Positions 1-11,421 of a DNA stretch of 64,000 nt are shown here, piece by piece. Source of the stretch: Mycobacterium sp. 4858 (lineage in GTDB: Bacteria; Actinomycetota; Actinomycetes; Mycobacteriales; Mycobacteriaceae); the NCBI RefSeq assembly GCF_900240975.1, contig NZ_LT968776.1:1612001-1676000 (forward strand), given 5' to 3'. The notes beneath the pieces are model-generated. The model was not told the origin of the DNA and did not search any database. It saw only the letters and a list, made by a program, of their open reading frames with translations. The translations under genes and the position numbers were made by a program. Positions within the stretch are counted from its first letter, which is position 1. Each line of letters begins with the position of its first letter.

Positions 1-2669
1 CGGCCGGTGCGTTGTCCGGATATCTGCTGGCGCGCGGCATCATCCGGGCGGATGCCCCGCGCCCGGCTCCCGTCCAGGAGTGGCACGCGATGGCGGTCGA
101 GCATGTCCGCCGGGCGCTGCCGCCGCCCGCTTCCGAGCCCGCCGGCGATCCGGGGCGGCTCGCGCTGGCCACCCTGGGCGCGGCGCAGCCCCAAACCCGC
201 ACGCACGCCGTGCTGCAGTTCCTGGGCGCCGTGCGCGCCGAGTTGACCGACCCGCTGACGCCCGTGCTCGCGCTCGGATCGGCGGCCAGCGCCGTGCTCG
301 GCTCGCCGGTCGACGCCGTCCTGGTCTTCTCGGTGCTGACCGGGAACTCCATGCTCGCGGCCAGCCAGCGGCTGCGAGCCGAAAACCGGCTGAACCATCT
401 ACTCGCACAACAGATCCCACCGGCCCGCAAGGTCCTCTCCGACGGGGAGGGTGAGCGGGCGTACGCCGACGTCATCGCGGCGCAGCTGCAGCCCGGCGAC
501 GTCATCGAGGTGCGCACCCACGAGGTGGTGCCCGCCGACGCCCGGATCGTCGAGGAGGTCGACGTCGAGGTCGACGAGTCGACGCTGACCGGTGAGTCGC
601 TGTCGGTGGAGAAGCAGGTCGAGCCGACACCCGGCGCCGCGCTCGCCGAACGCCGCTGCATGCTGTACGCGGGGACGACCGTGGTGGCAGGCACCGCGGT
701 GGCGGTGGTGACCGCGGTCGGGGCCGACACCCAGGAACGCCGCGCCGCCGAGCTGGTCTCCGGCGACCTCTCCCCGGACGTCGGCCTGCAGCACCAGCTC
801 AGCCAGCTCACCAACCGCGCCTTCCCGGTCAGCATGACCGGCGGCGCGCTGGTCGGCGCGCTGGGGCTGCTGCGGGGCTCGGTCCTGCGCCAGGCCGTCG
901 CGAGCGGGATCGCCATCGCCGTCGCGGCGGTGCCCGAAGGCATGCCGTTGGTGGCGACCCTGGCGCAAGCCGCGTCGGCGCGGCGGCTGACCAGGTTCGG
1001 CGCGCTGGTCCGCGTGCCGCGTTCGGTGGAGGCGCTCGGCCGCATCGACGTGGTCTGCTTCGACAAGACCGGCACGCTGAGCCAGAACCGGCTGCGCGTC
1101 ACCGAAGTCGTTGCGGTGTCGGGCACTTCGCGTGAGGAGGTGCTGCGCTGCGCCGCGCACGCCGCACCGCCGTCCAACGGCGACCCGCACGTGCACGCCA
1201 CCGACGTCGCCATCGTCGAGGCCGCCTCAGCGGTAAACGGCCACAACTCGGCCGCGCCCGTCGCGCACCTGCCGTTCCGCTCCGGCCGGTCGTTCTCCGC
1301 CTCGGTGACGGAAACCGAGCTGGCCGTCAAGGGTGCCCCCGAGGTGGTGTTGGCCGCCTGCGACGGCGTCAGCCCCGAAATGGAGGAGACGGTCGCGAGG
1401 ATGGCCGGCGGCGGCCTGCGGGTGATCGCGGTGGCGCGCCGGCAGCTGAGCCCCGCCCAGGCGCGGGCCATCCGGCACGAGCCCGACGACATCGCCGACT
1501 TCGCCCGCGAGGGGCTGACCCTCACCGGGTTCCTGGGTTTGTCCGACACCCCCCGCGCCGAGGCGGCCGGGCTGCTGGCGGATCTGCGCAGGCTTTCGGT
1601 GGGCGTCAAGCTGATCACCGGCGACCATCCGATCACCGCGAAGGTCATCGCCGAGGAACTCGGGATGAGCGTGACCGCCGGACAGGTGATCAGCGGCGCG
1701 GAATGGGACGCGTTGTCGCGCAAGGATCAGGAGCGCGTCGTGACCGAGCGGGTGATCTTCGCCCGGATGACGCCGGAGAACAAGGTGCAGGTCGTTCAGA
1801 CGCTCGAGAGCGCGGGCGTGCGCACCGCGATGGTCGGCGACGGCGCGAACGACGCGGCGGCCATCCGGGCCGCCACGGTCGGCATCGGCGTCGTTGCCGG
1901 CGGCAGCGACCCGGCGCACATGGCGGCCGATGTGGTGCTGGTCGATGCCCGCATCGAGGGCCTGCGCAACGCGATCGAAGAGGGCCGCCAACTCTGGCAG
2001 CGGGTGCAGGCGGCCGTGTCGGTGCTGCTGGGCGGCAATGCCGGCGAGGTGTTGTTCGCGATCATCGGCAGCGCGATCACCGGGACCTCGCCGTTGAACA
2101 CGCGGCAGCTGCTGTTGGTGAACATGATGACCGACGCGCTGCCGGCGGCGGCCCTGGCGGTGAGCAAGCCCAGCGGCCCGGTCGACCCGGGCATCCGGGG
2201 ACCGGACCAGCCCGCGCTATGGCGCGCGGTCGCGATCCGCGGCGTCACAACGGCCGCCGCGACGACGGCGGCGTGGGCGATGGGCAGCGTCACCGGTCGC
2301 CCGCAGCGCGCCTCCACCGTCGCGCTGGTCGCCCTGGTGGGCGCCGAGCTGGGTCAGACGCTGCTGGATTCGCATGCCCCGTTGGTGGTCTTGACCGCGG
2401 TGGGCTCGCTCGCGGCGATGGGGACGTTGATCAGCATCCCGGTCGTCAGCCAACTGCTGGGATGCACACCGCTGGGTCCACTCGGCTGGGCGCAGGGGCT
2501 GGGATCCGCCGCTGCGGCGACCGTCGCGATCGGGATTGCGAATCGTGCGCTGACGGGTCCGGACAAATCCGGCGCCGCCCCCGTTGAGGTGGGTGAACCT
2601 CGACGACCCCGACCCGCCACAGCAGCGCATAGAGTTCCAGTAACGGCACCTTCAGCACCAGAGCAATAG
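1..2669 (+). CDS. ctpH: P-type cation-transporting ATPase, C-terminal part (CtpH-like), 5' end outside window
   Basis: The reading frame is open from the window edge (frame 3) to the TAG at 2667-2669, so this is the last ~889 codons of a larger protein; M. tuberculosis CtpH is about 1540 residues. Visible P-type ATPase signatures in order are the actuator TGES (about nt 590), a PEGMP membrane motif (about 940), the phosphorylation site DKTGT with its Asp at nt 1062, the GDHP loop (about 1620) and the hinge GDGAND (about 1840), followed by C-terminal membrane helices. It would pump a cation across the inner membrane. The substrate cannot be read from the sequence. The gene name rests on the next gene being Rv0424c-like and on the thi genes further on, as in M. 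tuberculosis. Confidence 0.85.
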   Translation, partial: AGALSGYLLARGIIRADAPRPAPVQEWHAMAVEHVRRALPPPASEPAGDPGRLALATLGAAQPQTRTHAVLQFLGAVRAELTDPLTPVLALGSAASAVLGSPVDAVLVFSVLTGNSMLAASQRLRAENRLNHLLAQQIPPARKVLSDGEGERAYADVIAAQLQPGDVIEVRTHEVVPADARIVEEVDVEVDESTLTGESLSVEKQVEPTPGAALAERRCMLYAGTTVVAGTAVAVVTAVGADTQERRAAELVSGDLSPDVGLQHQLSQLTNRAFPVSMTGGALVGALGLLRGSVLRQAVASGIAIAVAAVPEGMPLVATLAQAASARRLTRFGALVRVPRSVEALGRIDVVCFDKTGTLSQNRLRVTEVVAVSGTSREEVLRCAAHAAPPSNGDPHVHATDVAIVEAASAVNGHNSAAPVAHLPFRSGRSFSASVTETELAVKGAPEVVLAACDGVSPEMEETVARMAGGGLRVIAVARRQLSPAQARAIRHEPDDIADFAREGLTLTGFLGLSDTPRAEAAGLLADLRRLSVGVKLITGDHPITAKVIAEELGMSVTAGQVISGAEWDALSRKDQERVVTERVIFARMTPENKVQVVQTLESAGVRTAMVGDGANDAAAIRAATVGIGVVAGGSDPAHMAADVVLVDARIEGLRNAIEEGRQLWQRVQAAVSVLLGGNAGEVLFAIIGSAITGTSPLNTRQLLLVNMMTDALPAAALAVSKPSGPVDPGIRGPDQPALWRAVAIRGVTTAAATTAAWAMGSVTGRPQRASTVALVALVGAELGQTLLDSHAPLVVLTAVGSLAAMGTLISIPVVSQLLGCTPLGPLGWAQGLGSAAAATVAIGIANRALTGPDKSGAAPVEVGEPRRPRPATAAHRVPVTAPSAPEQ

Positions 2670-2772
2670 ATGAAACCAGCGGATCGCCCCCGGTGTCTGT
2701 CATCGTCGACATAGGTCCGACGGTGGTCGGAGCACCCGGCGACTCGGCAAACCCTTCGTTACTGAAAGGCAA

Positions 2773-3051
2773 ATGATGGCGGAAAAGAAGTCGCGCAGGG
2801 GGACATCGCAACGCGAGGCCGTGCAGAGGATCCGCGAGGGCGAAACCTTCCACGTGAACCTTCCGGTGCTCGGGCAGATGGAGATTCCCCGGCCCGAACA
2901 GCTGGCCTACTTCGGGGGCCTGGCCGCCCTGGCGGCGCTCGAACTCATCGACTGGCCGGTGGCCGTCGTCATCGCCGCCGGACACCTGCTGGCCAGCAAT
3001 CACCACAACAAGCTCTTAGAGGAGCTTGGCGAGGCCATGGAAGAGGCCTAG
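2773..3051 (+). CDS. Small conserved mycobacterial membrane-associated protein (Rv0424c-like)
   Basis: This 92-residue protein has a basic N-terminus, a central hydrophobic stretch (about residues 45-75, rich in Ala and Leu with a Trp-Pro break) and an acidic tail ending EEA. GAAAGG at 2764-2769 lies just upstream of the ATG and supports this start. Position and size match the conserved hypothetical Rv0424c that follows ctpH in M. tuberculosis. It may be an accessory protein of the ATPase, but nothing in the sequence shows a biochemical function. The 103 bases between ctpH and this gene hold no terminator that I can see, so co-transcription is possible. Confidence 0.7.
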   Translation: MMAEKKSRRGTSQREAVQRIREGETFHVNLPVLGQMEIPRPEQLAYFGGLAALAALELIDWPVAVVIAAGHLLASNHHNKLLEELGEAMEEA

Positions 3052-3057
3052 CAAAAA

Positions 3058-6000
3058 TTAGGCCGTCCCGAGGGCCCGGTCGAACCGCATCGTGACCCGG
3101 GTGCCCCCGGGCGTGCGAAGGGTGTCGACGTGGTCGGCCAGCCCGCCGATCAGGGAAAGACCCCGGCCACGGCGCCGGCTGCGCAGGCTGGCCGAGGAAT
3201 CGCCGGCCCACCGGCCGGTGTCGCTGATCGTGACGGCGACCGTCCGCTGGTGCACGAAGGCCTCCAGGGAGACGGTCCGGCGGGACTCGCCGTCACTGCC
3301 GTGCTCGATCGCGTTGGTCACGGCTTCCCCGGTCGCCAGCAGGATGTCCAGTTCACGCTTCGGGACGACGCCGACCCGGGACAGCCAGGCGCGCAGCTGT
3401 TCCCGCACGACGGGAATCTGACCCGCCGCGGCCGTCACCACGGTGGCGAAGCTGCGCGCGGCTTCATGGCTCGGGCGCAGCGCCAGCACGACGACGTCGT
3501 CGCGGTAGCCGTCGGGCGGCGCCATCCGGGACAGCAGCTCGGCGCAGACGGACTCGACCGGCAGGTCGGCGCATTCGGCGGCCGCGGCCTTGAGCCGGGC
3601 CAGGCCGTCGTCGAGCGTCTCGCCGGCGCGCTCGATGAGTCCGTCGGTGTAGAGCAGGATCAGGCTTCCCGGCGGCATGCTCGACGTCGCGGTGGCGTCG
3701 GACGGATAGCTTTGCGCATCGTGTTCCTTGATGGCGACCGGCAGCCGCCGGCCGGCCGTCAGGAACACCGCCTGGTGGTCGGGCAGGACCAGCAGCGGGT
3801 AGGGATGGCCGGCGCAGCTGTAATTGACGGTGGCGCACCCGGTGTCCGGCTCGGTCGCGATCAGCGCGTAGGCCACCGTCGCGCAGCGCGCCCCCGCGAC
3901 GCTGGCCCCGTACCGGTCCAGCGCGCCCAGCACCGCGCCCGGCTGGCCCGCGGTCAGGGCAGAGGCCGCCACCGCGGCGCGCAGCCGGCTCATCACGATC
4001 GCCGCGGGCAGGCCGTGGCCGACGACGTCGCCCACCGATATCCCGAGTCGGCTGCCGCGGTCCAGCGGGGTGACCGAATACCAGTCGCCGCCGACCCGCA
4101 TCGCCTCTCCGGCCGGCTGGTACACGGCCGCCACCACGGCGGCCGTCGAGGCCCGGTCCAGATCCAGCAGGTGCTCTTGGAAGTCGACGGCGATGCGGTG
4201 TTCGCGCTCCATCACGCGGACCCGGTCCAGGGCCGACGACGTCAATTCGGCCACGCGGCTGAACGCGTCGAGCTCGGCGGCGTCGAACCGGCGGGGCGCG
4301 GGCCACAGCAGGGCCAGCACCCCGACGACGCGGCCCGAGTGGTCCCGCAAGGGCTGGGCGACGCTGGCGCGAACGCTGTCGGCGGTGTCCTGGACCGCGT
4401 GCTCGTAGCGCGGTGGCAGGTCGAGCGTGTCGGGGATGACCATCGGCTCGCCGGTGCGCACGACGTCGGCCCCCACCACCGGGGAGTCGAGCTCGGTGAC
4501 GTGGTAGCGGTCACGCAGTTCTCCGGGCAGGTGGCCGGCGTACTCGAACCGGATGTGGCGATCGCCGTCGAGGACGCCGATCGTGACGGTGGCGGCGTCG
4601 GCCGAGCCGAACGGGGATTCCAGCAGGGCGTCCATGATGCCGGCGACCGAGTCGGTGGCCTGCAGCGCCGAGTCGAGGTGCACCAGGTCCGAGGCCGCGG
4701 CGCGACGCTGGCGGTCGCGTTCGCGGGCCGCCGCGGACAGCCGCGACTTCAGCCGGTCGACCAGCTCCCGGGAGCGGAACGGCTTGGGCAGATAGTCGTC
4801 GGCCCCACCGGCGTAGCCCTCGTCGACCGCCTCGGCCCCGGCCCGCGCGGACAGCATGAGCACGGGCGTGGCCGCCAGTTCCGGGTCGGCGCGGATGGCC
4901 GCCACCAGCCCAAAGCCGTCGATGCCCGGCATCATGACATCGGTGACGACCGCGTCGGGGCGCAGCTTCCGGGTCGCCGCGAGCGCCGACCTGCCGTCCG
5001 CGGCGAGGACCGTCTCCCAATGGGCCGACAGCACCCGGTCGAGATGGCCTCGCATGTCGGCGTTGTCGTCGGCGATCAACACCAGCGGCCGCCGCCTGTC
5101 GGGTGCGGCCGCCGGGCCCTCGCGGTGGTCGACCGGCGTCAGCCATTGCCGGGCCTCCGCCACGTACGGGTTGCTCTCGTCCAGCAACCCGGCGGGTGAC
5201 TGGCCGGCCGCCATGCCGACGGATTGCGGCAGCCGGATGGTCACCGTCGTCCCGCGGTCCAATTCGCTGGCGATGCTTACGGTTCCGCTGTGCAGCTCGA
5301 CGAGCCCGCGCACCAGCGAGAGCCCGATCCCGGTGCCCTCGACGCTGCGGCCGCGGAAGTTGTCGGCGCGGTAGAAGCGGTCGAACAGGCGGCCCAGGTC
5401 CTCGGCGGCGATCCCCACCCCGGTGTCGCGCATGGTGACGACGCAGTGGCCCGATTGGGCGCGCACACTGACCGAAATCGAGCCCCGCAGTGTGTATTTC
5501 ACCGCGTTCGACAGCAGGTTGAGGATGATCGTCTCCCACATGCCCGGGTCGACATCGGCCAGCACGGGCGCGCTGTCCACGACGAGCTCGAGCCCCGCCC
5601 GATGGCAGAGCTCGGTGAAGGACGCCGCTATGTGGGCGGTCAGCGCCCCCACATCGGTACACGCCAACTTCGCGTTCCCGCGGCCCGCTTCGATCCGGGA
5701 GAAGTCGAGCAACGAGTCGACCAGGCGCTGCAGGCGCCGCGCGTTGCGGCCCGCCGTGCCAAGCCGATCCGCCAGCACGCTTCCCGGCGCCGCCTCGGAC
5801 AGCGCATCGTCGAGCGGCCCGAGCAGCAGCGTCAGCGGGGTGCGGAACTCGTGGCTGACGTTGGTCAGGAACGCCGTCTTCGCCCGGTCCAATTCGGCCA
5901 GCGCGTCGGCCCGCTGCCGTTGCTGGTCGTAGGAGACCGCGGAGGCGAACGCCGCGGACAGCTGATCGGCGAGTAACTGGCAGAAGCCGCGATACATCGC

Positions 6001-6906
6001 ATCGAGGGGCCGCCGCGGACTGACCCCGATCACCAACGCCCCGCCGCCCGAGGCCTCTCCGAGCGGCAATACCAGCGCCTGGCGGGGACATGCCTCACCG
6101 AAAAGCTCTGTGATGCCAGGGATTACGTCCTCGAGCCGGTCGATCACGCGCGCCGCCCGGTCGCGTGGGGTCTCGTCCCCACCTATGAGCCCGGCCAGCG
6201 AACCGGGCAGCACCGAGACAATCGCGGGGGTGGCCCCGCGCAGCGTGCTGGCGCGCGACCCGTCCCCGGCGTCCGCTACGTAGACGGCGATGAAGGGCAG
6301 GTCCAGGGGCTGCCCGCTGCAGACGGCGACGGCGCTGCCGACCGCGTCGTCGATGGTGTGCGCGTCCATCACGGCGGTCGCCACGGAGTTGAGCACGTGC
6401 AGGCGCCGCTCGCTCAGCACCCGGTCGGTGGTTTCGATCACCGCGCAGAAGACGGCGGTCACCGCACCCTCGCCGCCGATGATGGGGCTGTAGGTGAAGG
6501 TGAAGTACCGCTCCTGCGACCGGCCGCCGGTCATCAGCGGCAACATCAGGTCGTCGGACCACGTCGCGACGCCGGTGTCGATCACGCTGGTCAGCATCGG
6601 CGAAATCTGGGGCCAGATCTCCCACCACACCTGCTGCGCCGGGCAGCCCAGCGCGGCCGGATGCTTGTCCGCCAGGATCTGGGCGTAGGCGTCGTTGTAC
6701 ATCAGGAACAGATCCCGGGGCCCCAGCCAGAGCACGATGGGGAACCGCGAGGTCAAAGCGACGGCCACTGCCACCCGCACCTCGGCCGGCCAGTCCCGCG
6801 GCGAGCCCAATGGATGGGCGTCCCAGTCGAATTCGGCGAACCGGCGACCCATCTCGCCGCCCAAATCGACCGCAGCCGCCAAATCGGCCGGCAGCGCCGG
6901 GTTCAT
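3058..6906 (-). CDS. Hybrid sensor kinase with receiver, SpoIIE phosphatase and RsbW-like kinase domains
   Basis: A 1282-residue cytoplasmic signalling protein. Domains: PAS-like region (1-160), GAF (165-325), HisKA with H352 in SHEFRTP, HATPase_c (about 455-562), receiver (606-725, phospho-acceptor D656 in TDVMMP, K708), second GAF (745-895), SpoIIE/PP2C phosphatase (905-1145, metal Asp candidates D941, D960, D1088, D1137), and a C-terminal RsbW-type HATPase (1155-1280, N1198 in TNAIEHG). It therefore combines two-component phosphotransfer with both enzymes of a partner-switching system that sets the phosphorylation of a STAS antagonist. The frame is open 50 codons further upstream, but the ATG at 6906 forms an ATGA overlap with the STAS gene stop, which fixes the start. 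No membrane segment is seen. Confidence 0.85.
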   Translation of the reverse strand: MNPALPADLAAAVDLGGEMGRRFAEFDWDAHPLGSPRDWPAEVRVAVAVALTSRFPIVLWLGPRDLFLMYNDAYAQILADKHPAALGCPAQQVWWEIWPQISPMLTSVIDTGVATWSDDLMLPLMTGGRSQERYFTFTYSPIIGGEGAVTAVFCAVIETTDRVLSERRLHVLNSVATAVMDAHTIDDAVGSAVAVCSGQPLDLPFIAVYVADAGDGSRASTLRGATPAIVSVLPGSLAGLIGGDETPRDRAARVIDRLEDVIPGITELFGEACPRQALVLPLGEASGGGALVIGVSPRRPLDAMYRGFCQLLADQLSAAFASAVSYDQQRQRADALAELDRAKTAFLTNVSHEFRTPLTLLLGPLDDALSEAAPGSVLADRLGTAGRNARRLQRLVDSLLDFSRIEAGRGNAKLACTDVGALTAHIAASFTELCHRAGLELVVDSAPVLADVDPGMWETIILNLLSNAVKYTLRGSISVSVRAQSGHCVVTMRDTGVGIAAEDLGRLFDRFYRADNFRGRSVEGTGIGLSLVRGLVELHSGTVSIASELDRGTTVTIRLPQSVGMAAGQSPAGLLDESNPYVAEARQWLTPVDHREGPAAAPDRRRPLVLIADDNADMRGHLDRVLSAHWETVLAADGRSALAATRKLRPDAVVTDVMMPGIDGFGLVAAIRADPELAATPVLMLSARAGAEAVDEGYAGGADDYLPKPFRSRELVDRLKSRLSAAARERDRQRRAAASDLVHLDSALQATDSVAGIMDALLESPFGSADAATVTIGVLDGDRHIRFEYAGHLPGELRDRYHVTELDSPVVGADVVRTGEPMVIPDTLDLPPRYEHAVQDTADSVRASVAQPLRDHSGRVVGVLALLWPAPRRFDAAELDAFSRVAELTSSALDRVRVMEREHRIAVDFQEHLLDLDRASTAAVVAAVYQPAGEAMRVGGDWYSVTPLDRGSRLGISVGDVVGHGLPAAIVMSRLRAAVAASALTAGQPGAVLGALDRYGASVAGARCATVAYALIATEPDTGCATVNYSCAGHPYPLLVLPDHQAVFLTAGRRLPVAIKEHDAQSYPSDATATSSMPPGSLILLYTDGLIERAGETLDDGLARLKAAAAECADLPVESVCAELLSRMAPPDGYRDDVVVLALRPSHEAARSFATVVTAAAGQIPVVREQLRAWLSRVGVVPKRELDILLATGEAVTNAIEHGSDGESRRTVSLEAFVHQRTVAVTISDTGRWAGDSSASLRSRRRGRGLSLIGGLADHVDTLRTPGGTRVTMRFDRALGTA

Positions 6907-7265
6907 TGCCTTCGCTTGCGTTGCAGAGCCTCGAAAAGGGTGGGGTAGATGTCGAAGATGCGATCGAGTTCGGTCACCTCGATGGGGCGCAGCACTTGGT
7001 CGTGGTCCGCGACCAGGCGGACCGCCGTCCCGGCTTCCTTCCCTGCGTCGTGACACTCGAGCACGGCGTTCAACGCCGCGCTGCCGAAGAAGTCGACCGC
7101 CTGCAGGTCGACGACGACCAGCCGGGACGGATGGGTCTCGGCCAGCTTGAGCGCGGCGGTCAGGTGAGCGGTTACCTCATCGACGGTACTGGAGTCCACA
7201 CCGCCCTTAACGCGCACGACCACAGCGTCCTCAAGTGCCTCGTGTTCCACCGCCAACACCTTCAA
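6903..7265 (-). CDS. STAS-domain anti-sigma factor antagonist
   Basis: A 120-residue single STAS domain. The segment around residues 50-70 (VVVDLQAVDFFGSAALNAVL) matches the core of anti-sigma antagonists; aligned with the usual FLDSSGL motif, S62 is the candidate phosphorylated serine. It is the first gene of a two-gene operon and its stop overlaps the start of the kinase/phosphatase gene by 4 nt (ATGA), so the two are translationally coupled. The likely role is to be phosphorylated by the RsbW-like domain and dephosphorylated by the SpoIIE domain encoded next to it, and so to bind or release an anti-sigma factor. Which sigma factor is involved cannot be told here. Confidence 0.85.
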   Translation of the reverse strand: MKVLAVEHEALEDAVVVRVKGGVDSSTVDEVTAHLTAALKLAETHPSRLVVVDLQAVDFFGSAALNAVLECHDAGKEAGTAVRLVADHDQVLRPIEVTELDRIFDIYPTLFEALQRKRRQ

Positions 7266-7363
7266 CGCCTTTCGCCGCTCTTCGGGTCGCGCGGCATGCG
7301 CCGCCCCAGAGTGTCTAGGAACACTAACGGTTTGCGGGTTGCCGCGTTCGCGTATTCCTCTGG

Positions 7364-8101
7364 TTACCCAGCGGCCTCTGCGGATATCCGTTCGTGCACC
7401 GTGAGCAGCAGGTGATCAAACTGACTCTGCAGGGCGGCGGTCGAACCCTCCAGCGTTGCCACCTCGGCGAGCAGTTGCCTGGCCAGCGCCCGCAGCTTCA
7501 CATTGGTCTCCTGCGACCGCCATTGCAGCACCCGAAACGCCTGCTCGGCGCTGACCCGGTAGACGTACATCAGCACGCCCTTGGCCTGTTCTATGGCCGC
7601 GCGGCTTTCGAAGAGGTCGGGGAGCGCCTCGTCGAGCACCTCCTGCCGGGCCTCGTCGAAGGTGTTGGCGAGGTCGATGTAATACCCGGCGGTGCCCACC
7701 ACCGCGCCCGACTCATCGAGCATGCGGTCGGCGACGACGATCGCGTCGTGCACCTGGCCGGCCGTGTCGATGAACCGGTGCCGACTGGAGAAGGACTCCG
7801 CCGACTGCAGGGCGTAGTCGAGCACCTCCTGAACGTGCGCGCGGTCGTCGGGGTGCTTGTGCGACAGCAACAACTTCGTCGTCGGCTTGACGGTGCCCGG
7901 TTCGTAGCCGTGCATCCTGGCCACCTCGTCGGACCACTCCCAGCGCTCACCGATGAACCAGAAGCGGAAGGTTCCCACGTTGAGGTACCGGCCGACCGCC
8001 TCGACCGGGCTCGGCTGTTGGCCTCGGGGCCCGGCCGGTGGGGTCCCGGCCGCTCCCCCTTGCTCTTGCACGTTTGCATCCTCGCACTCGGGGGATACCA
8101 C
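7364..8101 (-). CDS. PAS and ANTAR domain protein, probable RNA-binding antiterminator
   Basis: A 245-residue protein starting at GTG 8101. Residues ~35-145 form a PAS fold (PAS_3 type, with W-x-W-S-DEVARMHGY), and residues ~165-225 form an ANTAR domain (RAAIEQAKGVLMYVY followed by AFRVLQWRSQETN). ANTAR proteins bind paired hairpins in nascent RNA to prevent termination, and PAS-ANTAR fusions are common in mycobacteria. Its orientation and position just upstream of the STAS/kinase pair (98 nt away) suggest one sensory locus, although it probably has its own promoter. The first ~25 residues are low-complexity and the start is uncertain. No target hairpin pair was identified. Confidence 0.85.
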   Translation of the reverse strand: MVSPECEDANVQEQGGAAGTPPAGPRGQQPSPVEAVGRYLNVGTFRFWFIGERWEWSDEVARMHGYEPGTVKPTTKLLLSHKHPDDRAHVQEVLDYALQSAESFSSRHRFIDTAGQVHDAIVVADRMLDESGAVVGTAGYYIDLANTFDEARQEVLDEALPDLFESRAAIEQAKGVLMYVYRVSAEQAFRVLQWRSQETNVKLRALARQLLAEVATLEGSTAALQSQFDHLLLTVHERISAEAAG

Positions 8102-8180
8102 CGGCTACCGCCCTGGCCAAAAGGCCCGTCCACATGTCAGGCCGTCCGGGGTGGGGGTAACGTCGCGTGCGGACCATCCA

Positions 8181-8268
8181 CAACGCGGGAGCGCACTCCA
8201 ATGCGCTGAGAGGACGGCTCGGGGCCGTCGACCGTACGAACCTGACCGGGTAATGCCGGCGTAGGGAG
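8181..8268 (+). ncRNA. TPP riboswitch (THI element) upstream of thiC
   Basis: The conserved THI-box cores are present: GCGCTGAGAGG at 8203-8213 and CCTGACCGGG...TAATGCCGGCGTAGGGA at 8241-8267. An AGCGC (8190-8194)/GCGCT (8203-8207) pair would form P3. The final GGGAGATGAG (8264-8273) doubles as the ribosome-binding region for the thiC ATG at 8276, so thiamine pyrophosphate binding would most simply block translation initiation. No separate terminator hairpin lies between the aptamer and the gene. Confidence 0.93.
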
Positions 8269-8272
8269 ATGA

Positions 8273-10751
<2,479 letters not shown>

Positions 10752-10755
<4 letters not shown>

Positions 10756-11375
10756 ACCTGGAACAGATCGCCGGTGTGGCGCACGAACCCGACGGCCCAC
10801 CCGCCGGAGTGGTGGTGCTGACGCATGGCGCCGGCGGCAACCGGGATTCGCCGTTGCTGCAACAGGTTTGCGACGAATGGGCGCGCCGCGGCTGGCTGGC
10901 GGTCCGGTACAACCTGCCCTACCGGCGACGCCGGCCCACCGGACCACCGTCCGGCTCAGCGGCCACCGACCGCGCCGGGATCGTCGAGGCGATCACGCTG
11001 TGCCGCGGCCTGGCCGACGGTCCGCTGATCGCCGGCGGGCACTCCTACGGCGGACGGCAGACGTCCATGGTGGTGGCGGCCCGCGAAGCGCCCGTCGACC
11101 TGCTGAGCCTGTTCTCCTACCCCGTGCATCCGCCGGGGAAGCCGGAGCGGACCCGCACCGAACACCTGCCCGACATCAGGGTTCCGACGGTGTTCACGCA
11201 CGGGACGTCGGACCCCTTCGGCACGCCCGACGAGCTGCGCGCCGCCGCCGCGCTGGTCTCCGGCACGACCGCGGTCGTCGAGATCGCCGGGGCGCGACAC
11301 GATCTGCGGTCCAAGACCCTGAACGTGGCGGCGCTGGCGGTCGACGCCGCGCTGCAGCTGCTCGGGCGCAATTAG
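10752..11375 (+). CDS. Alpha/beta-hydrolase family protein (Rv0421c-like)
   Basis: A 207-residue protein with the fold of small KANL3/Tex30-like alpha/beta hydrolases: HGAGGNRDSPLL near the N-terminus (oxyanion region), nucleophile Ser in GHSYGGR, Asp in HGTSDPFG and His in ARHDL. The GTG at 10752 overlaps the thiD stop (GTGA) and gives a length close to Rv0421c (209 residues), which occupies the same place in M. tuberculosis. It is the third gene behind the TPP riboswitch, so it may act on a thiamine-related ester or thioester. That is inference only; the substrate is unknown. Confidence 0.8.
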
Positions 11376-11409
11376 ACAGCTCAGACTGGACAGTTTTGGC
11401 TGTCTAATT
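11370..11409. promoter_or_regulatory. Perfect 11-bp inverted repeat, candidate MarR operator
   Basis: AATTAGACAGC at 11370-11380 is the exact reverse complement of GCTGTCTAATT at 11399-11409, with an 18-nt centre that contains a further GGACAG half-site. The element begins at the hydrolase stop codon and ends 12 nt before the MarR GTG, so it covers the only space available for a MarR promoter. It could instead be a weak terminator of the thiC operon; there is no U-tract, so I favour an operator. Confidence 0.55.
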
Positions 11410-11421
11410 TAGGCTGGTGTC

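Noticed and set aside
3130..5199. 689-codon plus-strand frame opposite the hybrid kinase
   Set aside because: It is the antisense shadow of a protein with clear kinase, receiver and phosphatase motifs; its translation is low-complexity and without domains.
7310..7326. AGTGT...ACACT short inverted repeat between STAS and PAS-ANTAR genes
   Set aside because: Only 5-bp arms; too weak to call a terminator or operator.
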